Origin: JAGOVB01 sp964577365
GTDB taxonomy: Bacteria > Patescibacteriota > Minisyncoccia > Phycocordibacterales > PALSA-1337
Length of the DNA stretch: 64,000 nt
Direction: 5' to 3'
Assembly: GCA_964577365.1 (NCBI GenBank)
Contig: CAZNYP010000003.1
Location: 1 to 64,000, forward strand
Part shown: piece by piece, positions 1 to 6,352 of the stretch
Numbering within the stretch: position 1 is the first letter of the stretch
Layout of the letters: every line of letters starts with the position of its first letter
Notes under the pieces: generated by a model
The model's database searches: none
Told to the model about the DNA's origin: nothing
Seen by the model: the letters and a program-made list of their open reading frames with translations, nothing else
Program-made: the position numbers and the translations under genes

Positions 1-138
1 AACTTCCCGTTTGAATGGTTGTCTAGTCTGCATAACCCATCCGTCAATTGCAAGTACTACTCCTGAAAACACGTCTTGTGACGTTGGACAGTTTGCAGCA
101 AATTCCTCTGCTTGTTTTTTGATAGTTTCTTCGTCCAT
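1..138 (-). CDS. Hypothetical small protein, 3' end beyond window
   Basis: Forty-six codons read leftward from an ATG at 138 and run off the window edge without a stop. The protein starts MDEETIKKQAEEFAANCPTS and I do not recognise it. A -10-like TAAAAT (complement of 145-150) lies exactly 6 nt before the ATG, the leaderless spacing seen across this window, which supports a real gene. A dispersed repeat copy (162-181) lies just upstream. Function unknown. Confidence 0.55.
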   Translation of the reverse strand, partial: MDEETIKKQAEEFAANCPTSQDVFSGVVLAIDGWVMQTRQPFKREV

Positions 139-161
139 GCAACAATTTTATCATAGTGGAG

Positions 162-182
162 TCAAACCTCACCTATCAAGGC
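162..182 (+). repeat. Dispersed 20-bp repeat, copy 1
   Basis: CAAACCTCACCTATCAAGGC preceded by T. It is identical over 20 bp to copies at 677 and 3011 and partly matched at 4028. It sits between the leftward gene at 138 and the rightward gene at 189. Confidence 0.8.
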
Positions 183-188
183 GAGCAT

Positions 189-665
189 ATGTTTAAGATT
201 GTTAAAGTAATTTTTAGCGCAATAATAACAATTGTAACTCTGTACACCAGTTTACTAGTTTTTCTACCCAGGATCTCAATTTCTCCATCAGTAATTTTAG
301 ACCCGCAAGATCCATTTAAAACACCTTTTATCATAACAAATGATGGTTTCTTCAAGATAAAAGATATATCTGTAAGAACTGCATTGATAAAAGTCATCGA
401 TACGAATAACACTCGTTTTGAGGGGGTTGGTCTTGAAAGTAATATAAACGACCAGCAAAGACTTCGACCAAGTAAGCAAACAAATTTAAACATACATCCT
501 AATATCTTTATTCATGGAATCAAAGCTCCGTTTAAAGAAGCTGAGATCGGAATTGCTGTTGACTTTCAGTCGCTTTATTTTTTCAACAAAAGCGAAGTCT
601 TCAAATTTAGAATGGCAACAACCACAGCAGGTGAGGCAAATTGGATTCCGATAAATAGTAACTAA
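189..665 (+). CDS. Membrane-anchored hypothetical protein
   Basis: 158 residues from the ATG at 189. An in-frame GTG at 156 would translate the dispersed repeat (NLTYQGE), so I prefer 189. Residues 1-25 form one hydrophobic segment (VKVIFSAIITIVTLYTSLLV), followed by a non-cytoplasmic domain rich in beta-type residues (VILDPQDPFKTPFIITNDGF). It resembles small anchored proteins of unknown function with an Ig-like periplasmic domain; no catalytic motif is visible. Repeat copies flank it at 162 and 677, as if it were a separate module. Confidence 0.65.
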   Translation: MFKIVKVIFSAIITIVTLYTSLLVFLPRISISPSVILDPQDPFKTPFIITNDGFFKIKDISVRTALIKVIDTNNTRFEGVGLESNINDQQRLRPSKQTNLNIHPNIFIHGIKAPFKEAEIGIAVDFQSLYFFNKSEVFKFRMATTTAGEANWIPINSN

Positions 666-676
666 CTTTTCATACC

Positions 677-697
677 TCAAACCTCACCTATCAAGGC
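677..697 (+). repeat. Dispersed 20-bp repeat, copy 2
   Basis: Same 20-bp core as the copy at 162, same orientation, lying between the stop of the anchored protein (665) and the -10 box of the DUF1905 gene. Confidence 0.8.
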
Positions 698-735
698 ATC
701 CTTTCATCTCATATACATTCTGATAGAATATTGTC

Positions 736-1011
736 ATGAAGAAAATATTTTCAGCTAAAGGTAAAGTGGGTATATTTCCTCAAAATGGCGGCTGGGTGTA
801 TGTATCAGTTCCTCAAACCTATGCAGACCTCGGTATCAAAAAACCAAAATGGGGTCTCGTACCTGCAACCATAACTATTGGGAATACCACGTGGAAGAAA
901 TCACTCCTCCCCATGGGTGATGGGTCACTATTTGTAGCACTCAATCAAAAAGTAAGAAAAGCTGAAGGGATACAAGTCGGAGACATAGTCACGGTTCATT
1001 TTCATATGTAA
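736..1011 (+). CDS. DUF1905 domain protein
   Basis: 91 residues matching the DUF1905 pattern: an N-terminal GGWVYVSVPQ strand, then LLPMGDGSLFVALNQKVRKA and a closing GIQVGDIVTV. DUF1905 is a small beta-barrel-like domain of unknown function, often alone or fused to YdeI-type domains. A TAGAAT box at 724-729 preceded by TGA lies 6 nt before the ATG, so the mRNA is probably leaderless. It converges on the CcdA-like gene with 15 bp between stops. Confidence 0.85.
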   Translation: MKKIFSAKGKVGIFPQNGGWVYVSVPQTYADLGIKKPKWGLVPATITIGNTTWKKSLLPMGDGSLFVALNQKVRKAEGIQVGDIVTVHFHM

Positions 1012-1026
1012 GATAGACTAATTGCC

Positions 1027-1773
1027 TCATGGAGCCATGTTGGGTGCAAATCGTTTAATCAGAGAGTCTTCTAGCTTAATGGTTGCCCCATACCCTGAAT
1101 CCAAGATGAGAGTTTCTAGCTTTTTATCGTATCCAGTGAGGACTGCTACTCCAACGAGGATAATGACCCCACCAAATATTTTCTTGACTGTTCCCGTTGT
1201 CTGCATGTGTACGGTAATCTTGTCTACAATTTGCTGACCAAAGTATGCGATGAGGATAAGTGACATAGCGAGACCAAGAGTAAAGCCGAGAAGATAGATA
1301 AAACCTACGATAAATGAAGCTGGTAGGACTGTAGCAATGATAAAGAGATATGTTGGCGAGCATGTGGTAAATACTGGACCAAGCGCCAAGCCGATGAGTA
1401 TATCTCCTTTGTAACTCTTCTTCTGATAACCAGTTCCGACAGCTTTGTTGCTCAAGATGCCCAACTTATTCATGTACGGTATCTTTACCCAGAATGATGG
1501 ATATACTATTGCGAAACCGACCAGGATAATCACTGACCCTGAGAAACTAGTCCAAAATATTTGAGGAATACTAATAAATAGAGTCGTCGCTTTCAGCAAC
1601 AATGTAAATACAACAACTGATAATGAAAGTGAGCATATTACCGTGAGCGCTCTTTTTGATATTCCTCGAGACCCCTCTTCTGACGCCCCAATGACAACAG
1701 GGAGTAATGGCAATATACACGGTGCAAGCACTGTAAATATTCCCGCTAGAATCGAGATACTGAAGAAGATCAT
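1027..1773 (-). CDS. ccdA: CcdA/DsbD-type thiol-disulfide transmembrane protein
   Basis: 248 residues, about six membrane segments. It opens with the family signature FTVLAPCILPLLPVVIG, and a second Cys occurs in GPVFTTCSPTY; in CcdA/DsbD-beta proteins this Cys pair carries electrons from cytoplasmic thioredoxin across the membrane. Its start lies one base after the stop of the membrane-anchored thioredoxin (1775-2272), so the two are co-transcribed: CcdA would reduce the extracytoplasmic thioredoxin. No cytochrome c genes are present nearby, so the role is more likely protein disulfide reduction or peroxide defence than heme ligation. Confidence 0.9.
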   Translation of the reverse strand: MIFFSISILAGIFTVLAPCILPLLPVVIGASEEGSRGISKRALTVICSLSLSVVVFTLLLKATTLFISIPQIFWTSFSGSVIILVGFAIVYPSFWVKIPYMNKLGILSNKAVGTGYQKKSYKGDILIGLALGPVFTTCSPTYLFIIATVLPASFIVGFIYLLGFTLGLAMSLILIAYFGQQIVDKITVHMQTTGTVKKIFGGVIILVGVAVLTGYDKKLETLILDSGYGATIKLEDSLIKRFAPNMAP

Positions 1774-1774
1774 A

Positions 1775-2272
1775 CTACTTTATTTCTGATACTAAGTCTG
1801 CAAGACTAGGACTCCCACTCCACTTCTTGACCAAGTTTCCATCCTTATCAACCTGCACTAATGTGTGTTGGCTAGTTACTCCATATTTCTTCTTGAGCTC
1901 CGTCTCTTTGTCGTAGTCAGTCTTTAGGATGGTTACGCCCTCAGGAATCAATTTAAGATTACTTTCGATACTCGAATTAAGTCCACGGCATGATGGACAC
2001 CATGATGCATGGAAGAAAAGAACGACATCGCCAGTTTCTGCTTGTGCAACCTTGCTGACATCATACGCCTCGTATGTGCCTACCTTCATCATACCCTCAC
2101 CTTTCATTTCGCTGTCCTTCATCATGGTGTCGGCCTCTTTTTGCATTATGACAACGTCCTCAACTTTATCCTTCATCATTACATCACCTTTCTTGTTCAT
2201 AGATGCATACACTCCACCAACAATTACTATCAATGCTATCACTCCAATAATAATTCCTGTATTTTTATTCAT
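1775..2272 (-). CDS. Membrane-anchored thioredoxin-like protein with Met-rich linker
   Basis: 165 residues. Residues 5-24 are an N-terminal membrane anchor; residues 25-65 form a charged linker with many Met residues (MMKDKVEDVV, MMKDSEMKGEGMM); residues 66-165 are a thioredoxin fold with active site FFHASWCPSC and the cis-Pro region replaced by TSQHTLV. The unusual CPSC active site and lack of the usual Pro before the final strands point to a specialised reductase. It heads an operon with ccdA. Its promoter (TTTACA, 17 bp, TATACT) carries the operator shared with the XRE gene. The Met-rich linker could bind copper, which is inference only. Confidence 0.88.
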   Translation of the reverse strand: MNKNTGIIIGVIALIVIVGGVYASMNKKGDVMMKDKVEDVVIMQKEADTMMKDSEMKGEGMMKVGTYEAYDVSKVAQAETGDVVLFFHASWCPSCRGLNSSIESNLKLIPEGVTILKTDYDKETELKKKYGVTSQHTLVQVDKDGNLVKKWSGSPSLADLVSEIK

Positions 2273-2309
2273 AAAATGTGGTTATTTATTAATTACCTGT
2301 ATGCCTACA

Positions 2310-2338
2310 AGTATAAATAAAAGAAGTATGAATGTAAA
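2310..2338 (-). promoter_or_regulatory. Promoter of thioredoxin-ccdA operon
   Basis: On the minus strand TTTACA (complement of 2333-2338), a 17-bp spacer, then TATACT (complement of 2310-2315). The -35 lies inside the 20-bp palindrome at 2332-2351. Confidence 0.7.
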
Positions 2339-2351
2339 GTATACTTTACAT
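2332..2351. promoter_or_regulatory. Perfect 20-bp palindrome, candidate XRE operator
   Basis: ATGTAAAGTATACTTTACAT is its own reverse complement. The core GTAAAG-N4-CTTTAC recurs at 2976-2991 before the XRE regulator gene, and in both places it covers the -35 hexamer, which fits repressor binding. Confidence 0.7.
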
Positions 2352-2369
2352 CTATATAGTGGATAACTT

Positions 2370-2732
2370 CTATAGATTTTTGTCACTCCATATCCTGGTC
2401 CCAATCTTTACGATGACCATGACGATAAGTGCGATGATAAGCCACGGATCGACTGTATGTTTATATCCCTGAATCACAATTCCAAGAGTGAGTACTCCTG
2501 ACCCCGCAAGAAAAGCATTCCGTCCTGCAAGAGTTCTGTGTTGATCCTCTCTTTCATCCACTGACTTCTCTCGAAGAATGAAGCTTGCAAATATTCCGAA
2601 AAGCCCTAACACAATAGCAAGCATGCACATTACTATCATATCTGGCATCCAGAAATGAAATGGGTTAAGTAGTAAAACAGCAATCACTACCAACGCTACG
2701 GTAACGATGGTTTCTTTGAGATTATTTTTCAT
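2370..2732 (-). CDS. DUF2178-like membrane protein paired with XRE regulator
   Basis: 120 residues with four predicted membrane segments in two pairs (about 8-26, 31-52, 73-88 and 93-112) separated by a charged loop containing EKSVDEREDQHR. This layout fits small membrane proteins (DUF2178/DUF3796 type) encoded next to short XRE regulators in many bacteria. Its start overlaps the end of the regulator gene by 11 nt, so translation is coupled. A sensing role for the membrane partner is inference from the pairing. Confidence 0.7.
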   Translation of the reverse strand: MKNNLKETIVTVALVVIAVLLLNPFHFWMPDMIVMCMLAIVLGLFGIFASFILREKSVDEREDQHRTLAGRNAFLAGSGVLTLGIVIQGYKHTVDPWLIIALIVMVIVKIGTRIWSDKNL

Positions 2733-2934
2733 ATGATATTTTAAATATTTTCTCGACAGGCATCTTAAAGAAACCAGCGATTTTTAGAGCTAGTAAAATT
2801 GACGGTGTGTAGTTTCCTTTTTCCAAAGCAATGATGGTTTGTCGACTAACATTCACCCTAGATGCAAGATCCTCTTGTGTCATACCAATCTCTGTTCTGT
2901 ATTTACTTACCTCATTTTTGATGTGTTCTATCAT
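2722..2934 (-). CDS. XRE-family HTH transcriptional regulator
   Basis: 70 residues, almost entirely one Cro/C1-type helix-turn-helix: YRTEIGMTQEDLASRVNVSR with recognition helix QTIIALEKGNYTPSILLALK, and a C-terminal VEKIFK typical of the YozG-like group of very short XRE proteins. It is first in an operon with the membrane protein. Its promoter (TTTACA, 17 bp, TATAAT) carries GTAAAG-N4-CTTTAC over the -35, so autoregulation is likely. The same site precedes the thioredoxin-ccdA operon. Confidence 0.92.
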   Translation of the reverse strand: MIEHIKNEVSKYRTEIGMTQEDLASRVNVSRQTIIALEKGNYTPSILLALKIAGFFKMPVEKIFKISYEK

Positions 2935-2951
2935 AGATTTGGATGTTGGTG

Positions 2952-2980
2952 ATTATATATTTCAAAATCCATACTGTAAA
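2952..2980 (-). promoter_or_regulatory. Promoter of XRE regulator operon
   Basis: On the minus strand TTTACA (complement of 2975-2980), a 17-bp spacer and TATAAT (complement of 2952-2957). A leader of about 10 nt precedes the ATG at 2934. Confidence 0.7.
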
Positions 2981-2991
2981 GTTGTCTTTAC
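2976..2991. promoter_or_regulatory. Second copy of the GTAAAG-N4-CTTTAC operator
   Basis: GTAAAG, spacer TTGT, CTTTAC. Same arms and spacer length as the palindrome at 2332-2351 and same position relative to the -35 box. Confidence 0.65.
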
Positions 2992-3010
2992 TTGTACATC
3001 GCAATATCTA

Positions 3011-3031
3011 TCAAACCTCACCTATCAAGGC
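3011..3031 (+). repeat. Dispersed 20-bp repeat, copy 3
   Basis: Identical 20-bp core to the copies at 162 and 677, same orientation, in the gap between the XRE promoter and the end of the GrpB-like gene. Confidence 0.8.
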
Positions 3032-3039
3032 GAACAAGA

Positions 3040-3594
3040 TTAGTATTTACTCAAATCAAACCACTTGTTCTCAAATCCTGCCTTTTTCAAAACACGCATC
3101 ACAAAATCTGTCTTGCCTCCAATGTACCCATTCTTTCCAGTCGGATCTTTTTGTAGTAAATCTTTTTTGAGCATGGCGTACGCATCTCGCTCTTCTTCGT
3201 GTTCACGGATATAATCCCTGAACAAAATCTGTCGCTCCAAAAAGCTCCCTTTGTCTCCATAACAAACTGAAAGATGAAACTGAGTAGGCATACCTTTTTT
3301 TAGAAAATGGCGCTCAGTTGATACATCCTTACTCGATATATATCCGAGAGTTGTCAAAGGTTCGATCAATGATTCGGCATCCTCCGAGGTTGGGACTTCA
3401 ATAGCGATATCAATGATAGATTTAGATGCGAGACCTTGTATGGACGTACTTCCAATATGTTCGACTCTAGTTATTTTGTCTCCCAACAGGCTTTTTATCC
3501 TATCGGCTTCCTGTTCAAACATTTCAACCCATTTCGGATCATACTCTCTGACTTCTTGGTGAGATGTGTCAATTGTTTCAGTCTTTTGTTCCAT
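3040..3594 (-). CDS. GrpB/UPF0157 nucleotidyltransferase-like protein
   Basis: 184 residues from ATG 3594. A longer frame reaches 3648, but TATAAT (complement of 3602-3607) lies 7 nt before 3594, which fixes the start. Core motifs of the GrpB family are clear: VEHIGSTSIQGL, SKSIIDIAIEV and a distal FRDYIREHEEERDAYAMLK. GrpB-like proteins share the polymerase-beta-like nucleotidyltransferase fold and often occur with dephospho-CoA kinase; the substrate is unknown. A more divergent relative lies at 4071. Confidence 0.85.
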   Translation of the reverse strand: MEQKTETIDTSHQEVREYDPKWVEMFEQEADRIKSLLGDKITRVEHIGSTSIQGLASKSIIDIAIEVPTSEDAESLIEPLTTLGYISSKDVSTERHFLKKGMPTQFHLSVCYGDKGSFLERQILFRDYIREHEEERDAYAMLKKDLLQKDPTGKNGYIGGKTDFVMRVLKKAGFENKWFDLSKY

Positions 3595-3664
3595 GCTGTA
3601 GATTATATAAAAATCAACACGCAAAAGATACCGCGTGACAAGTATCACCCATCAACATGATTAT

Positions 3665-3693
3665 TTGACAAATATCTAAATATATTCTAATAT
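3665..3693 (+). promoter_or_regulatory. Canonical promoter of the 3735 islet gene
   Basis: TTGACA (3665-3670), 17-bp spacer, TAATAT (3688-3693), leaving a leader of about 35 nt. Unlike most native genes here it has a consensus -35. Confidence 0.65.
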
Positions 3694-3734
3694 GCTTTTG
3701 AAACAGATTTTCGAAACATCATTGAAGTTCGCCC

Positions 3735-3971
3735 ATGAAAGACAAAATACCGAAGGAAAAGTGGACCTTGTCGATGGGATGCCATAGTGGCAGCGTGACG
3801 AGCCGAGATCATTGCGACCCAGAAACCTTTGAGTCACTGGATGCTTGCCGCAGAGCTGTTGCTAAGGCGGAGGAAAACTGGAAACGTGTAGGAAGCAACG
3901 TTTGGTACGCCAACGCCACAGGTCCAAATGGTGAGACTGTTACTCTGCACGAAGGTACCCCTTACCGATAA
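3735..3971 (+). CDS. Hypothetical protein, single-gene islet
   Basis: 78 residues, soluble, not recognised. It has two Cys/His-containing stretches (MGCHSGSVTSRDHCDPETFE and LDACRRAVAKAEENWKRVG) and ends in NATGPNGETVTLHEGTPYR. The coding sequence is visibly richer in G+C than its AT-rich neighbours. It has its own promoter with a true -35 and its own hairpin terminator, an autonomous cassette pattern shared with other unknown genes in this window. Confidence 0.65.
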   Translation: MKDKIPKEKWTLSMGCHSGSVTSRDHCDPETFESLDACRRAVAKAEENWKRVGSNVWYANATGPNGETVTLHEGTPYR

Positions 3972-3980
3972 ACAATTGCC

Positions 3981-4022
3981 CGCCCGACAGGAAATCTCCC
4001 GTCGCGGCGGTTTCTCTTTTTT
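3981..4022 (+). terminator. Rho-independent terminator of the 3735 gene
   Basis: A GC-rich stem, CGCC then CGAC (3981-3988) pairing with GTCG and GGCG (4001-4009), is followed by a T-rich tract from 4011. Confidence 0.75.
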
Positions 4023-4027
4023 ATACA

Positions 4028-4048
4028 CCAACCCTCACCTATCAGATC
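4028..4048 (+). repeat. Diverged copy 4 of the dispersed repeat
   Basis: Shares CCTCACCTATCA with the three identical copies but differs on both sides. Same orientation, just upstream of the 4071 gene. Confidence 0.5.
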
Positions 4049-4070
4049 AATACTTTGATATAATTTTGAT

Positions 4071-4598
4071 ATGGGAAAAACTGAAAACCAACAAGAACCT
4101 GAGAAAGTATCGTCTAAATCTAATGACATTATCAAAATAATTGAACCGACAGAAGAAGTTCTCAAAGCGGTTGATTTTTATATTGAGCTTGTCCAAAATA
4201 TTATTCCGAAATCTAAAATAACCTTGATTGGGTCTCTCGCTATACCCATCTGTACAAAAAATGAAATGGATCTGATGGTCGAAGTAGATTCCGATCAAGA
4301 TATACATAAAATCCTAGAACAAATAACAGAAAGTAGTAATGACAGATTTTACTCTGGAACTGTTGTAAACAATGAAGGGTTCGTACGCAGTAAGAAAAAA
4401 TATGGCATACGCTGCGAGCTCCATATACTTCACACTGATGACGCGAGAGTTGCAACATATCTTGAGCAAGTTAACCGTTTTAAATCCGACGCAGAACTAA
4501 CTAAAAAGTACGATACTATGAAAAGATCGATGGATGGAAAAACGGAAGCAGAATACAAAGAGGCAAAAAATATTTTCTTTAGGGAGAACAATTTCTAG
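4071..4598 (+). CDS. Divergent GrpB-like nucleotidyltransferase-fold protein
   Basis: 175 residues. After a charged N-terminus (1-30), residues 48-75 read ITLIGSLAIPICTKNEMDLMVEV, matching the GS-x-A-x-P ... D-hydrophobic pattern of GrpB proteins with changes at several positions. The C-terminal helix RFKSDAELTKKYDTMKRSMD corresponds to the family's arginine/lysine-rich end. Promoter: TATAAT at 4059-4064, 6 nt before the ATG, so leaderless. The substrate is unknown. Confidence 0.65.
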   Translation: MGKTENQQEPEKVSSKSNDIIKIIEPTEEVLKAVDFYIELVQNIIPKSKITLIGSLAIPICTKNEMDLMVEVDSDQDIHKILEQITESSNDRFYSGTVVNNEGFVRSKKKYGIRCELHILHTDDARVATYLEQVNRFKSDAELTKKYDTMKRSMDGKTEAEYKEAKNIFFRENNF

Positions 4599-4631
4599 TA
4601 CCTCTTTTTGACCCCGTGCTACAATACACTC

Positions 4632-5105
4632 ATGAACACCAAAACCAGACTCGTCATCTCTCTCATCATTCCGCAGCTCGCAGGACTCATCGGTTCAGTA
4701 TTTACCACTTCATCAGTAACCGGCTGGTACAGCACGATCGTTCGGCCAGAACTCGCTCCGCCAAACTGGATCTTTGGCCCAGTGTGGACCATCCTCTTTG
4801 TCCTCATGGGTGTCGCACTCTTTCTCGTCTGGAAAAAAGAAGACTCTCAAAAGAAAAAAGTGAAGGCGGCACTGCATCTCTTTACCGCTCAGCTCATTCT
4901 CAATACACTCTGGTCTATTATATTTTTTGGATTCCAGTCACCAGGGTGGGCGCTCGTCGAGATCGCATTCCTCTGGCTCTCGATACTTTTGACGATCATC
5001 GCATTTGCTCCTATCTCACGACGTGCAGCATGGCTCCTCCTCCCCTATCTCGCTTGGGTTTCATTTGCATCATACCTGAACTACTCTATTTGGATGTTGA
5101 ACTAG
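4632..5105 (+). CDS. tspO: TspO/MBR family tryptophan-rich membrane protein
   Basis: 157 residues with five membrane segments and the family pattern: GLIGSVFTTSSVTGWYSTIVRPELAPPNW, then FGPVWTILFVLMGVALFLVW, LNTLWSIIFFG and a final WVSFASYLNYSIW. TspO proteins bind tetrapyrroles and similar ligands and have been linked to oxidative and light stress; the function here is unknown. The start is set by TACAAT (4620-4625), preceded by TGC, 6 nt before ATG 4632, not by an upstream in-frame codon. The next gene follows after one base. Confidence 0.92.
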   Translation: MNTKTRLVISLIIPQLAGLIGSVFTTSSVTGWYSTIVRPELAPPNWIFGPVWTILFVLMGVALFLVWKKEDSQKKKVKAALHLFTAQLILNTLWSIIFFGFQSPGWALVEIAFLWLSILLTIIAFAPISRRAAWLLLPYLAWVSFASYLNYSIWMLN

Positions 5106-5106
5106 T

Positions 5107-5517
5107 ATGGAAAAAATACTTCGCACATCAGCCATATTCGCAGGAAGTATCGGCGTCATCCTCATTATCGCGAGTCTCGGGGCCATATCTTTCACCTACA
5201 CGAGCATCGCTCGAGAAAATATAGTGACTCCTGTAGATGCACGTATGCCAGGAAAACACGTACGCGGCCCGCTCACCCTCAAGGCCCAAGCAGATATCAT
5301 CAGAGTGCATATACTAAAGATGACAGACGGGAAGACATATGCAGAGATGCCTCGCGAAGACAAACAGCGTGACCTCTGGATCACTGCGACGACACTCACC
5401 ACCGCTCTCAATCTAGGAATCCTCACCTATGGACTCTCTGCACTCACCTTACTCCTCGGGTGTATGTCAGTGTGGATGGCATTTGTATTTTATACACTAA
5501 GTAAAAAACTAGCCTAG
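5107..5517 (+). CDS. Membrane protein of unknown function
   Basis: 136 residues with an N-terminal hydrophobic segment (about 8-30) and a C-terminal one (about 100-130), separated by an exposed loop with KTYAEMPREDKQRDLW. Not recognised. It lies one base after tspO and is surely co-transcribed with it. Its stop overlaps the stop of the convergent gene at 5514 by sharing the palindrome CTAG. Confidence 0.75.
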   Translation: MEKILRTSAIFAGSIGVILIIASLGAISFTYTSIARENIVTPVDARMPGKHVRGPLTLKAQADIIRVHILKMTDGKTYAEMPREDKQRDLWITATTLTTALNLGILTYGLSALTLLLGCMSVWMAFVFYTLSKKLA

Positions 5518-5987
5518 ATTTTCCGACTATCGTACGCCCAGTGCAATAGTGCTTGTCTCTGTTTTGGTCTGCAGTGAATGTCTCCTACTCTGCAATTCTT
5601 TTTCACCTGAGCATAGTGTCGACGAATCATTTTCCATCGTTTGATCTGCCGTGCATCTTCTGTGGGGATACGTCGCCCCATGTAGTAGCGGCAATACCAC
5701 TGAAACCACCCGCGTGGATCCTCATGGTATATCCATCCCTTTTTTCTCCAGACCGAGAGCGGCTGACTGGCTTTTACACCAAAATAGTTGGCCTTGGTAA
5801 TGATCCAATCCTGTGGAAATTCATCTCCGCAATCGCTCATGTATTTTCCACCAAACACTCCGAGCTCGAGCATTTCTTTTGGCGTGAGCTGTGGCACAAA
5901 CTCTGGATCAAAATTCTTTCCCATAGGCTCAGAGAGGGTGTAGGTATACCCCTGCTGCATTTTGTCATTGACCGTGACGCTTTTCAT
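5514..5987 (-). CDS. Conserved hypothetical protein (WFQWYCRYYMGRR family)
   Basis: 157 residues. The conserved core is striking: LGVFGGKYMSDCGDEFPQDW, KASQPLSVWRKKGWIYHEDP and RGWFQWYCRYYMGRRIPTED. This family occurs widely in bacteria and some eukaryotes but I know of no assigned function. No membrane segment or catalytic triad is obvious; the many aromatic and basic residues would suit nucleic-acid or ligand binding, which is only inference. It follows the DUF305 gene by 4 nt as second gene of a two-gene operon. Confidence 0.8.
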   Translation of the reverse strand: MKSVTVNDKMQQGYTYTLSEPMGKNFDPEFVPQLTPKEMLELGVFGGKYMSDCGDEFPQDWIITKANYFGVKASQPLSVWRKKGWIYHEDPRGWFQWYCRYYMGRRIPTEDARQIKRWKMIRRHYAQVKKNCRVGDIHCRPKQRQALLHWAYDSRKI

Positions 5988-5991
5988 GAGA

Positions 5992-6303
5992 CTACTTGTA
6001 CCATGCTTGATACCACGATTTCATATCTTCGATCTCTTTGCCCTGAGAAACAATGATAGCGTTTGCCAGATTTTTTATCTCATCATGCTTTGCATTCTTT
6101 AGTGCAGCATTCGCCATATCGATCGCACCTTCATGATGGACGATCATCTCTCTGATAAACTCTTTATCAAAATCATCACCCGTGAGACCATTGAGGTGCA
6201 TACTCATCATGCCCGTCCCGTGCCCACCAGACACATTGCTCAAGCTGTACCCGATTATCAAACCGACTACTAAAACTAGTGCATACACAATATTATTTTT
6301 CAT
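5992..6303 (-). CDS. DUF305 family membrane-anchored protein
   Basis: 103 residues with an N-terminal anchor (4-22), a short Met/His/Gly linker (GGHGTGMMSMH) and a DUF305 four-helix domain with the family motif FIREMIVHHEGAIDMANAAL and a distal SQGKEIEDMKSWY. DUF305 proteins are ferritin-like and often linked to copper or other metal handling. A TATACT box (complement of 6311-6316) lies 7 nt before the ATG. It is divergent from the dienelactone hydrolase gene with 49 bp between starts. Confidence 0.88.
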   Translation of the reverse strand: MKNNIVYALVLVVGLIIGYSLSNVSGGHGTGMMSMHLNGLTGDDFDKEFIREMIVHHEGAIDMANAALKNAKHDEIKNLANAIIVSQGKEIEDMKSWYQAWYK

Positions 6304-6352
6304 ACACTATAGTATAACAAACTTCCTAGTCCTTATCTGGTATACTGGATAG

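Noticed and set aside
162..4048. Integron-type cassette array
   Set aside because: The 20-bp repeat has no attC-like inverted structure or GTTRRRY core that I can find, and no integrase is in the window.
162..4048. CRISPR array
   Set aside because: Only three identical copies, 515 to 2,300 bp apart, with genes between them and no Cas genes.
5424..5434. Further copies of the CCTCACCTAT repeat at 5424 and 10589
   Set aside because: Only about 10 bases match and they are inside coding sequence; consistent with chance.
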